Below, piece after piece: positions 32,166 through 38,966 of a DNA stretch of 38,966 nt. A program made the translations under genes and the position numbers. This DNA is from Chrysosporum bergii ANA360D (GTDB lineage Bacteria > Cyanobacteriota > Cyanobacteriia > Cyanobacteriales > Nostocaceae): assembly GCF_029891735.1 (NCBI RefSeq), contig NZ_JANQDH010000037.1, positions 1 through 38,966 on the forward strand, written 5' to 3'. Numbering within the stretch: the first letter of the stretch is position 1; the number at the start of each line of letters is the position of its first letter. Below the pieces are notes generated by a model that was not told where the DNA came from, did not search any database, and saw nothing but the letters and a program-made list of their open reading frames with translations.

Positions 32166-35100
32166 ATGTTTCAATGTACAGAAAACATCCTGGAAATCTA
32201 CAAGCCACTGTTCTGGGTAGCACAGACTCCAGCAGTTCCCACTAGTATTACCCCAGCCCAAGCATCAGTTCTCAATTCAGGTCCACGTTTTTTTGTTGCT
32301 TTAATTTCTGGTGTGATCCTAGCTTTTGCTTTTCAATTGGTGTTAACTAACCTCTCGGTCGCAGCTGGTATTTCCTACTTAGGTCGTCCATCTGACTCTC
32401 ATGCAGGTGTGGGAGAACTGGGAAGTTTGGGCGGTACAATTCGCAAAGTTGGTACAGCCCTGGGTTTGTGGACATTAGTGACTGTAACCGTGGCTTTATT
32501 AATTGCTTGCTTCCTAGCGGTGAAGTTAAGTCTACTGGTTTTAGATCCTAGGTTGGGAGCAATTCTGGGATTAGTTATTTGGGGTGCATATTTTTTGCTG
32601 TTAGTGTGGGTAAGTTCCACTACCGTGGGTTCCTTAATTGGATCTGTAGTTAATTCCGCAACATCGGGTTTTCAGGCAATTATGGGAACTGCTACAGCTG
32701 CATTAGGTGCTAAAGCTGTTAATCAGCAGGTCGTAGCCACAGCTGAAGCCGCAGCCTCTGCGGTGCGTCGGGAATTAGGTCATGGAGTTGACCCCACTCG
32801 TATCCGGGAAAATATAGAAGATTACTTAGAACAGCTACGCCCCCCAGAATTAGATTTATCCAAAATTCGCAGGGATTTTGAAAACTTACTCAAAGATCCA
32901 CAATTACAAGCGATCGCCACCAGTCCAGACCTTAGCAAAATTGATCGCCAAAAGTTTATTGATTTAGTCAGTAGTCGTACTGACCTTTCCCCACGAGATG
33001 TTAAGGGCATAAGTGATACACTCTACAAGGTTTGGCAGCAGGTCGTCAGTCAGCAACAACCCGTCCAAGAAAATTTAGCCGAGTTGGTTAACTATTTCAA
33101 GTCCCTTCCACCAGGACAAGTCAAAACAGATGAAATCAACGGCAAATTAGAACGCCTAATAGCAGAAATGCGTACTTCAGAAAAACCCAGTCTGATGCAA
33201 CAGACCGCACAGCAAGTAATCACCGCATTAACTGGGATTGTGTTGGGAAGAGTAGATTTATCTGATATTGATGTCGAAAAAATTTGGCGATCGCTCATCA
33301 CCGCCAAAGACAAAGCCACTGCACAAGCTGATAAACTAGGCTTACCCATACCATCAGAACCTTATAGCCCAATTCGGGCTGATGTAGAAAACTATCTACT
33401 CAATACCTACGCTTGGCAATTCAGTCCAGAGACAATATCCGCAGAATTTCGTGATGTGATCTATGACCCAGCCGCAGACCCGGGTATAGTCAAAAGAGAA
33501 CTAGAGCAACTTTCTCGCCAAGACTTCGCCAACAACCTCCAACAACGGGGACTACTCACCCAAGCAGAAATCCAGCGCATTGCTGACCAGTTAGAAGCGG
33601 TGCGCCAAGAAGTGTTAACTTTAGTCAGCGATGCGGAAGCCAGAGAAATTGCCCAAGACCTACAACGCCGAGTAGAAAGCTATCTACTTGTTACCAATAA
33701 AGCAGAATTGACTCCAGAAGGAATTGAGCAGAACTTTAAACCATTATTAGAAGATCCAGAAGCTGATTATGAAACTATGTCCCTGCGATTATCACAATTT
33801 GACCGTCAGGAAATGAGGGAAATCTTGTTAGCACGCAATGATATTTCAGCAGCAGAAATAAACCCCATTCTCAACGAATTAGAACGGCAACGCGATCGCG
33901 TCTTGGTAGAATCTAAAGGACTAGCAGAACAAGCCAAACATCAAGCAGAAACTTTATGGTTGAATGTAGAATCATATTTGCGAAATACAGGAAAAGCTGA
34001 GTTAAACCCTGATGCTATTCGCGCCGACTTGCAAAAGCTGCTAGAAGACCCCCAATCGGGAATCATTGCCATGCGGGCTAGATTAGCTCGCTTTGACCGG
34101 GATACTTTGGTAAAATTACTTAGTCAACGGCGAGACTTGAGCGAGCAACAAGTTAATCAAATTATTGATAGTGTGGAAGAATCCTGGCGTAATATCCGTC
34201 ATACACCCCAAGCTTTAACAGAAAGAGCAAAAGAACAATACGACTCTGTAACCGCCACCATCGCCGATTACCTACGCAACACTGGCAAAGAAGAATTAAA
34301 TCCTGAAGGTATTCAAAGAGACCTAAACAGACTATTTCAACAACCGACACAGGGAGTTATAGCACTGCGCCGACGCTTGTCTCAGGTAGACCGAGATACT
34401 ATAGTCAAGTTACTTAGTCAACGGCGAGATTTGAGTGAAGAACAAGTTAATCAAATCATTGATGCTGTACAAACTTCTATTAGCAATATTGTCCGCGCCC
34501 CCCGCCGTTTAGCCACCCGTACACAGCAAAGAATGACCACATTCCAAGCTTATTTAGGAGAGTATTTAAGACAAACTGGTAAAGAAGAACTGAATCCTGA
34601 AGGCATCAAACGGGATCTACAACTATTATTGCATGATCCCCGCGTGGGAATGGAAACTTTAGCCGATCGCCTGGGACATTTTGACCGTTCTACAATAATT
34701 GCTTTGCTGAAAATCCGGGAAGATATAACCGATGAAGAAGCAGCCAGAATTGCTGAAAATATCATCTCACTGCGTGATCAATTTGCAGAACAAGTACATG
34801 GTATTCAACGACAAATTCAAGATGTCATAGAAGGGATTTTTGCCGCTATCCGTGACTATCTTAACTCCTTAGATCGTCCCGAACTTAACTATGATGGCAT
34901 CAAGCGGGATATTCGCACCTTATTTGATGATCCACAAGCAGGGTTTGAAGCCTTACGCGCTCGCCTCTCAGCCTTCGACCGCGATACCCTAGTAGCTATT
35001 TTGAGTTCCCGTGAGGACATATCAGAAGCAGATGCTAACCGAATTATTGACCAAGTTGAGCGGGCTAGGAACTCAGTGTTACAACGCACTGAACGACTAC

Positions 35101-35267
35101 AACAAGAAACCCAACGCCGCCTAGAAGAAATCAAGCATCAAGCACAACGACAAGCAGAAGAAACCCGCAAAGCCGCGGCCACCGCTTCCTGGTGGTTATT
35201 CGCTACAGCATTTGTCTCTGCTGTATTTTCTGCATTAGGAGGAGCGATCGCAGTGGTTTTAGTTTAA
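32166..35267 (+). CDS. 1033-residue membrane-anchored protein with seven ~80-residue repeats
   Basis: Family not recognised. The ATG at 32166 has AGAAGGAA 6-13 bases upstream. Three membrane helices lie near the N terminus (about 42-72, 94-126, 130-160), one at the C terminus (about 1005-1033). Between them are seven tandem repeats of about 80 residues. A typical unit reads YLRNTGKEELNPEGI, then a helix, then a DP or QP turn, L-x-x-(F/V)-DR-x-T-(I/L)-(V/I)-x-(L/I)-L, then RRDLSEEQVNQIID. Repeats 4 and 5 share LLSQRR and are most alike; 1 and 2 are most diverged. Linkers are Gln/Arg/Glu-rich helices, and the last segment before the final helix is a Gln/Glu/Arg coiled coil. Anchors at both ends with a long helical rod between suggest a structural or tethering role (inference). 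Confidence 0.75.
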   Translation: MFQCTENILEIYKPLFWVAQTPAVPTSITPAQASVLNSGPRFFVALISGVILAFAFQLVLTNLSVAAGISYLGRPSDSHAGVGELGSLGGTIRKVGTALGLWTLVTVTVALLIACFLAVKLSLLVLDPRLGAILGLVIWGAYFLLLVWVSSTTVGSLIGSVVNSATSGFQAIMGTATAALGAKAVNQQVVATAEAAASAVRRELGHGVDPTRIRENIEDYLEQLRPPELDLSKIRRDFENLLKDPQLQAIATSPDLSKIDRQKFIDLVSSRTDLSPRDVKGISDTLYKVWQQVVSQQQPVQENLAELVNYFKSLPPGQVKTDEINGKLERLIAEMRTSEKPSLMQQTAQQVITALTGIVLGRVDLSDIDVEKIWRSLITAKDKATAQADKLGLPIPSEPYSPIRADVENYLLNTYAWQFSPETISAEFRDVIYDPAADPGIVKRELEQLSRQDFANNLQQRGLLTQAEIQRIADQLEAVRQEVLTLVSDAEAREIAQDLQRRVESYLLVTNKAELTPEGIEQNFKPLLEDPEADYETMSLRLSQFDRQEMREILLARNDISAAEINPILNELERQRDRVLVESKGLAEQAKHQAETLWLNVESYLRNTGKAELNPDAIRADLQKLLEDPQSGIIAMRARLARFDRDTLVKLLSQRRDLSEQQVNQIIDSVEESWRNIRHTPQALTERAKEQYDSVTATIADYLRNTGKEELNPEGIQRDLNRLFQQPTQGVIALRRRLSQVDRDTIVKLLSQRRDLSEEQVNQIIDAVQTSISNIVRAPRRLATRTQQRMTTFQAYLGEYLRQTGKEELNPEGIKRDLQLLLHDPRVGMETLADRLGHFDRSTIIALLKIREDITDEEAARIAENIISLRDQFAEQVHGIQRQIQDVIEGIFAAIRDYLNSLDRPELNYDGIKRDIRTLFDDPQAGFEALRARLSAFDRDTLVAILSSREDISEADANRIIDQVERARNSVLQRTERLQQETQRRLEEIKHQAQRQAEETRKAAATASWWLFATAFVSAVFSALGGAIAVVLV

Positions 35268-35375
35268 GTCAACAAAGTTAGCAAAAAAGAGAGAACCATC
35301 AAAGTCGTGCCGATGCCCTATGCGGACTATTTGTATTTTATGTTGGTATATCAACAATGGCAAGCTATAGGAACC

Positions 35376-35405
35376 AAAAAAAAGCCGTCCTAAAAAGACG
35401 AGCTT
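35376..35405 (-). terminator. intrinsic terminator of the dehydrogenase gene
   Basis: Read on the reverse strand: AAGC-a-CGTC stem pairs with GACG-GCTT (arms 35382-35389 and 35397-35405, one bulged A), and the stem is followed by a run of Ts reaching 35376. It lies 40 bases after the dehydrogenase stop codon. One of the clearest intrinsic terminators in the window. Confidence 0.75.
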
Positions 35406-35445
35406 CTTATCCCATTGTGTTGGTCATCGACTAATCATCAATTAC

Positions 35446-36324
35446 TTATTCCCCACTAGCTTCTCCCCACTGATTAATAGCAGAAAATACTGAGGAATAG
35501 TCATCATGAGCAAATGACATTTTCACAGCCGTTTGCACAATTTGCCGTACAGCTTCAATGCTACCGAGATCCAAACCCAGTGATTTTGCCTCTGATATAA
35601 ATAAATCTGTATCTTTGAGCAAATGTTTAGTGGGGAAATTAGGATTAGTATAATTGCCATCCAACATCCGTTGTAGCTTCTTGTCAAAGGTAGGCGCATA
35701 AAGCGAACTTTGACGCAGGATTTGCATAAATAAATCTATGTCGATACCTTGACGTTCAACAAAAGCCAGACTAAGAGCAAAGCTAGTTGTTAGAGAAGCA
35801 ATAAGTTGATTAAGTGCCAACTTCAGTCCTGCGGCCGAACCTACTGGCCCCACCAGCACAGGTTCAGCACCAAAATTTTGCAGTAACTTTAAGTGGCGTT
35901 GATATTGTTCTGGTTCAGCACCTACCATTACAATCAGCTGACCAGTTTTTGCCTCTGGAATACTACCTAATACTGGAGCTTCTATATACTCCCCGCCGCC
36001 ACCAATCACAGCATCTCTAATTTCTTGGCTTTCCGTGGGAGTAATAGTCCCCATCTGAATCACAGTCCGCCCCTCTAGAGTGCGCCAAGAAGTATCCGAC
36101 AGCAACACATGATAAATGGCTGCGGCATTAGTCAACATAAGAATAATGCAGTCAGCAGCACGAATTGCTTGACGGGGATGTTTAACAACTTCCGCACCAG
36201 CAGCCTGTAGTGGGGCTAATTTTTCTGGGGTGCGGTTATAGGCTACTAGCTCTATATTAGCTGCCAACAACCGTTGGGCCATCGGTAATCCCATTAGTCC
36301 AGTTCCCAGAAATGCCACCTTCAT
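35446..36324 (-). CDS. NAD(P)-dependent beta-hydroxyacid dehydrogenase
   Basis: 292 residues, 3-hydroxyisobutyrate dehydrogenase superfamily. N-terminal Rossmann motif GTGLMG at 7-12 within FLGTGLMGLPMAQRL. The substrate segment is APVLGSIPEAKTGQL at about 116-130. The catalytic helix is GSAAGLKLALNQ with Lys168 and Asn172. The all-helical C-terminal half is complete. Members reduce or oxidise small beta-hydroxyacids or succinic/glyoxylic semialdehydes with NAD(P)(H). The exact substrate is not readable here. AAAGGAAA upstream supports the ATG at 36324. A T-rich terminator follows. Single gene. Confidence 0.9.
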   Translation of the reverse strand: MKVAFLGTGLMGLPMAQRLLAANIELVAYNRTPEKLAPLQAAGAEVVKHPRQAIRAADCIILMLTNAAAIYHVLLSDTSWRTLEGRTVIQMGTITPTESQEIRDAVIGGGGEYIEAPVLGSIPEAKTGQLIVMVGAEPEQYQRHLKLLQNFGAEPVLVGPVGSAAGLKLALNQLIASLTTSFALSLAFVERQGIDIDLFMQILRQSSLYAPTFDKKLQRMLDGNYTNPNFPTKHLLKDTDLFISEAKSLGLDLGSIEAVRQIVQTAVKMSFAHDDYSSVFSAINQWGEASGE

Positions 36325-36401
36325 TTTTTACTTTCCTTTGGTACAGCTTAGGCGTAGCTAGTCGTAGATATCGCGTTTCCATTATTTAATCGTGCCCTTG
36401 T

Positions 36402-36435
36402 TGAACAGTCATCACTGTTCAGTCATAACTGTTCA
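36402..36435. repeat. hairpin plus 14-bp tandem repeat
   Basis: TGAACAGT (36402-36409) pairs with ACTGTTCA (36414-36421). A second ACTGTTCA follows at 36428-36435, so two 3' arms can compete for one 5' arm. The same bases read as two tandem 14-mers CAGTCAT(C/A)ACTGTT. It lies between the small membrane ORF and the dehydrogenase gene. Confidence 0.6.
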
Positions 36436-36453
36436 GCAATAATTGAGTAAATA

Positions 36454-36549
36454 TCAGCCACCTGCCGCAAAAGTCACCATAATTATCACCGAAAGTAAGA
36501 TACCTGGTGTAAGTAGTGTTACCAATAACAAGAGTTCATGAGCCGTCAT
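36454..36549 (-). CDS. possible 31-residue single-helix membrane peptide
   Basis: ATG at 36547-36549 opens 31 codons ending in TGA at 36454-36456: MTAHELLLLVT, then TPGILLSVIIMVTFAAGG. The peptide is one hydrophobic helix with a Pro-Gly in the middle and a short polar N terminus, the shape of small photosystem, cytochrome b6f or NDH subunits. I compared it from memory with PsaM, PetL/M/N, PsbM/X/30 and none match. No good ribosome site. The frame is clean and the only one in this 359-base gap, which supports a real gene, but it is unproven. Confidence 0.45.
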   Translation of the reverse strand: MTAHELLLLVTLLTPGILLSVIIMVTFAAGG

Positions 36550-36683
36550 AGTTGATACTTTTTGGGTTACCGAAGTTGTACAGTAGTCAAAGTAATTATT
36601 TGCTCAATGCCATGCTAATCTATATCAAGGTAAGTTAGGATTTTTATAGAGATTTTTAACTTTTCTTTTAAGTTTTCTCTATT

Positions 36684-37856
36684 TTAGTTGGGCACCGTTA
36701 GTCCCTTCAGCTGTTGACCTGTTTCTTGGGGCTGGAGTCCCTTACTTTGAATTAAAACTCCAAACCCACCTAACTTTGTTGGGTCTATTAACTGGTGTAA
36801 AGCTTCCCGCAGTTGCAACAGTTGAGATAACCGGGTTTGTTGCTGAGAAATAGCAGCAATGCGATCGCCTAAACCCAAAGCCATTAAAAATAAACCTTGC
36901 TGGATGAAGCCTATTTTCTCCAAACCAAAGCGATCGCCCCATCTTTCCAAAGCAGTAAAATTAACATGGGTCGTAATATCCTGCCTACCAACATTGATAT
37001 AAGGGTTATTGTGGTGGCTATGGTTGTAGTAACATTGTAACGTCCCTTGCCATCGCCTGGGGTTGTAATAACGGTGGGCAGGATAGCCATAATCAATTGT
37101 TAACAGATATCCGCGATGCAGGCGATCAGCCACAATACCCAACCAACCACCAGCAGCTAAATTAATTTCACTACGATAGCCATCTTCATAACCACCACCA
37201 GCCAAATCAATTTTCACTAAATCCAAATATTGTTGCAGTTCCGGGGTAGAAGGTTCACCATTCACCTCCACAAAGAAAGGTTGAGACTGATCTTTCCCCG
37301 TTGTCACATAAATTTCCCGCATCTCACCACCCTCTAATATAAACTGATGTACTGGCAAAGCATCCACCAATTCATTAGAAAAAAAGCAGCCAGTAATAGA
37401 GTTTGTGGGGATATCTGTTAAATTGCACCAACGCACAGAAAAGTTTGCCAGCCGTTGCTGCTGTTCTTCCTGCAAAACAGGCGATTTTTCCACAATTATA
37501 TACTCTAGTGCCGCCCAAAAATCTGGATAGTGTAGCTGACAATAATTGAGGATCTGTGTAGCCAGTAGTCCTTGACCCGCCCCCATTTCCACCACAGCAA
37601 AAGGTACAGGACAAGCTAAAACTTCCCACATCTGCAAAAACTGTTCCGCCAGTAACTCCCCAAAGTCAGAACAAAGATGGGGAGAAGTAAAAAAATCACT
37701 CCCCTGAAATCCAATTTTCCCAGCATGAGTACAATAGTAACCGTATTCAGGGTGATATAAAGCCATATCCATATATTCAGCGAAAGTAATTCGCCTTTGC
37801 GGGCTACTAGCAATACAATCAGCTATGGCTGTACACAATACCGAATTAGAACTCAT
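36684..37856 (-). CDS. class I SAM methyltransferase, MidA/NDUFAF7 family
   Basis: 390 residues. N-terminal family signature ITFAEYMDMALYHPEYGYY, then GSDFFTSPHLCSDFGELLA. SAM loop VEMGAGQG (Glu90, Gly92, Gly94, Gly96), then FFSNELVDALPVHQF, and GYLLTIDYGYPAHRYYNP. This is the family of eukaryotic NDUFAF7, which dimethylates Arg85 of the complex I NDUFS2 subunit, the homologue of NdhH (encoded at 19.3 kb). A similar role on NdhH here is possible but is inference only. Start ATG at 37856. Single reverse-strand gene with no operon partner close by. Confidence 0.88.
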   Translation of the reverse strand: MSSNSVLCTAIADCIASSPQRRITFAEYMDMALYHPEYGYYCTHAGKIGFQGSDFFTSPHLCSDFGELLAEQFLQMWEVLACPVPFAVVEMGAGQGLLATQILNYCQLHYPDFWAALEYIIVEKSPVLQEEQQQRLANFSVRWCNLTDIPTNSITGCFFSNELVDALPVHQFILEGGEMREIYVTTGKDQSQPFFVEVNGEPSTPELQQYLDLVKIDLAGGGYEDGYRSEINLAAGGWLGIVADRLHRGYLLTIDYGYPAHRYYNPRRWQGTLQCYYNHSHHNNPYINVGRQDITTHVNFTALERWGDRFGLEKIGFIQQGLFLMALGLGDRIAAISQQQTRLSQLLQLREALHQLIDPTKLGGFGVLIQSKGLQPQETGQQLKGLTVPN

Positions 37857-38172
37857 ACAAAAACCATCAAAACACCAGGTAGGTTAGGGACAGCGTAAAA
37901 CAACAACCCATTTCTTCTATATTGCCTGAATAATTACTTGTTGATAAATCTTAATAATTTTCTCTAACCTTTAGATTTGACAGTTTACAAGTCCTGACGC
38001 CTGAGTAGTGCCCCAACTAGGGCAAAACCTGCTATTTTCAGGAGCCGAGGGTTTATCACATTCTGGTTTAAGGTAGCATATTTGACTCATATGTGTCTAA
38101 TGGTATATACTTAAATAAATAGCAATATATAATAAATTTAGGTTGAAAAAAAATTAAACCACTTTATCCCCC
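37857..38172. other. 316-base divergent spacer with possible RNA fold
   Basis: No gene. Bases 38000-38042 can fold as CCTGA/TCAGG (outer) around TGCCC/GGGCA (38009-38013 with 38020-38024). The fold is GC-richer than its AT-rich surroundings and lies 130 bases before the next start, so it may be a structured leader. I recognise no riboswitch class in it. Confidence 0.3.
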
Positions 38173-38865
38173 ATGACCTACACTCCCGATGATGTTTGGC
38201 GCTTGTTAGGTGAGTTGATTGCTGCTCAAAAAGAAACAGAGCGCCGTTTCCAAGAAACCGATCGCATCCTTAAAGAGCAATCCCAAGAAACCGATCGCAT
38301 CCTTAAAGAGCAATCCCAAGAAACCGATCGCCGTTTCCAAGAAACCGATCGCCTTCTTAAAGAACAGTCCCAAGAAACCGATCGCATCCTTAAAGAGCAA
38401 TCCCAGAAAACAGACCGGCAAATTCAGCGAGTTAGTCAAGACATAGGTAAATTAGGTAATCGTCTAGGGGAGTTTGTGGAATGGCAAGTGCGCCCTGCTG
38501 CTGTACAGTTATTTCAACAGCGAGGTATTGATGTTCATGAAATCCAAGCAGGTGTATCTGTTAAACGCAACGGCGAAGGTTTGGAAATTGACTTATTAGT
38601 CATTAATGATACAGAAGCAGTCTTAATAGAAGTTAAAAGTAAATTAACTCAACCGGATGTAGATAAACATTTAGAGCGGCTAGATAAGTTTAAGCGTCTT
38701 GTGCCTCGATATCAAGATGTGCGGGCGATGGCAGCAGTAGCGGCTATGGTAGTACCAGATGAAGTGAGGGATTATGCTTATAGTCAGGGTTTATTTGTCT
38801 TGGCTCAGTCTGGCGATAACTTGGTAATTTTAAATCAACCCAATTTTCACCCTAGAACTTGGTAG
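38173..38865 (+). CDS. coiled-coil plus PD-(D/E)xK nuclease-like protein
   Basis: 230 residues. N-terminal helix (DDVWRLLGELIAAQKETE), then a hydrophilic coiled coil (about 20-85) made of 11-residue units RILKEQSQETD. The nuclease-like core starts near 100: GEFVEWQVRPAAVQLF helix, then E138-x-D140 in EGLEIDLLVIN and E153-x-K155 in LIEVKSK, the two half-motifs of a PD-(D/E)xK site. The order and spacing match the DUF3782-type proteins common in cyanobacteria (recalled). Likely nucleic-acid related, but whether it cleaves DNA is untested. The start ATG 38173 has no strong ribosome site. The repeat makes the coil length variable. Confidence 0.75.
   Translation: MTYTPDDVWRLLGELIAAQKETERRFQETDRILKEQSQETDRILKEQSQETDRRFQETDRLLKEQSQETDRILKEQSQKTDRQIQRVSQDIGKLGNRLGEFVEWQVRPAAVQLFQQRGIDVHEIQAGVSVKRNGEGLEIDLLVINDTEAVLIEVKSKLTQPDVDKHLERLDKFKRLVPRYQDVRAMAAVAAMVVPDEVRDYAYSQGLFVLAQSGDNLVILNQPNFHPRTW
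38251..38403 (+). repeat. 33-bp in-frame repeat built on the HIP1 core
   Basis: Four 33-base units (38251, 38284, 38338, 38371) plus one shortened 21-base unit (38317-38337). Each holds CCGATCGC, one base away from the HIP1 octamer GCGATCGC. Units 1, 2 and 5 are identical or nearly so. Each full unit codes for 11 residues. Confidence 0.9.
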
Positions 38866-38966
38866 ACTCTCGTTTTTTCATATTTCCAAAAGCTCATACA
38901 ATTTCCCTGTTCTAAACTTTGTAGGTGTTGGTTGAGTGATAATGTTCTCTGGTTTAAAGTGTAACT
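38866..38966. other. 3' flank, nothing supported
   Basis: The 101 bases to the window edge show no start, hairpin or gene I can support. Confidence 0.4.

Larger units (their letters stand above)
36325..36683. other. 359-base spacer
   Basis: Contains the possible 31-codon membrane peptide (36454-36549) and a 14-bp repeat/hairpin (36402-36435), both listed. The remainder (36550-36683) is AT-rich and shows nothing further. Confidence 0.4.

Noticed and set aside
32063-32245. 60-codon frame with GAGGAA upstream, before the seven-repeat protein
   Set aside because: Overlaps the next start by 80 bases in another frame, has no recognisable feature, and the downstream gene has its own good ribosome site.
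38206-38446. Open frames on both strands over the nuclease-like gene's repeat
   Set aside because: They arise from the 33-base periodicity; the sense frame alone continues into a real domain.

Overview
The window is chromosomal DNA from a cyanobacterium, most likely a filamentous heterocyst-type (Nostoc/Anabaena-like) strain. The evidence is the gene content: ndhH of the photosynthetic NDH-1 complex, Mg-chelatase chlD, three high-light-inducible (Hli) proteins, a helical carotenoid protein, large Ser/Thr kinases with TPRs, many GCGATCGC (HIP1) octamers, and intergenic palindromes of a kind common in Nostocales. I saw no rRNA, tRNA, CRISPR array or intact insertion sequence. The only mobile-element trace is a short TnpB-like 3' remnant near 28.6 kb.

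Layout. 0.2-7.1 kb is housekeeping: nadC, an NdbB-like type II NAD(P)H dehydrogenase, a HAD hydrolase, a Nudix hydrolase, folK and a class A penicillin-binding protein. 7.2-17.2 kb is the most unusual part. A vWA lipoprotein points left. Divergent from it is a co-directional run of six genes: a four-helix membrane protein, a tubulin/FtsZ-superfamily protein, a 1089-residue protein with a C-terminal Hsp70/actin-type ATPase, and three proteins that share one C-terminal module of about 120 residues on three different N-terminal chassis (CxxC plus coiled coil; lipoprotein plus internal membrane helix; soluble with a repeat coiled coil). I infer an envelope-spanning machine with two cytoskeleton-type NTPases in the cytoplasm, lipid- and membrane-anchored partners, and a periplasmic vWA component. 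17.2-18.2 kb is a small photoprotection unit (hli then hcp) with HLR1-like half-sites upstream.

18.2-27.2 kb holds rsmH, ndhH, a membrane-anchored DUF697-type GTPase, a degenerate kinase (catalytic Asp replaced by His) convergent with an intact kinase carrying ten TPRs, and a rhomboid-fold protein lacking the catalytic Ser and His. 27.2-32.2 kb has an unrecognised lysine-tailed protein, chlD, and a tandem hli pair. 32.2-38.9 kb has a 1033-residue membrane-anchored protein with seven repeats of about 80 residues, a beta-hydroxyacid dehydrogenase, a possible 31-residue membrane peptide, a MidA/NDUFAF7-type methyltransferase, and a coiled-coil plus PD-(D/E)xK nuclease-like protein whose repeats are built on the HIP1 core.

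All assignments come from reading motifs in translations by eye. No homology search, structure prediction or folding calculation was run. Several start codons are uncertain and are flagged in the entries.
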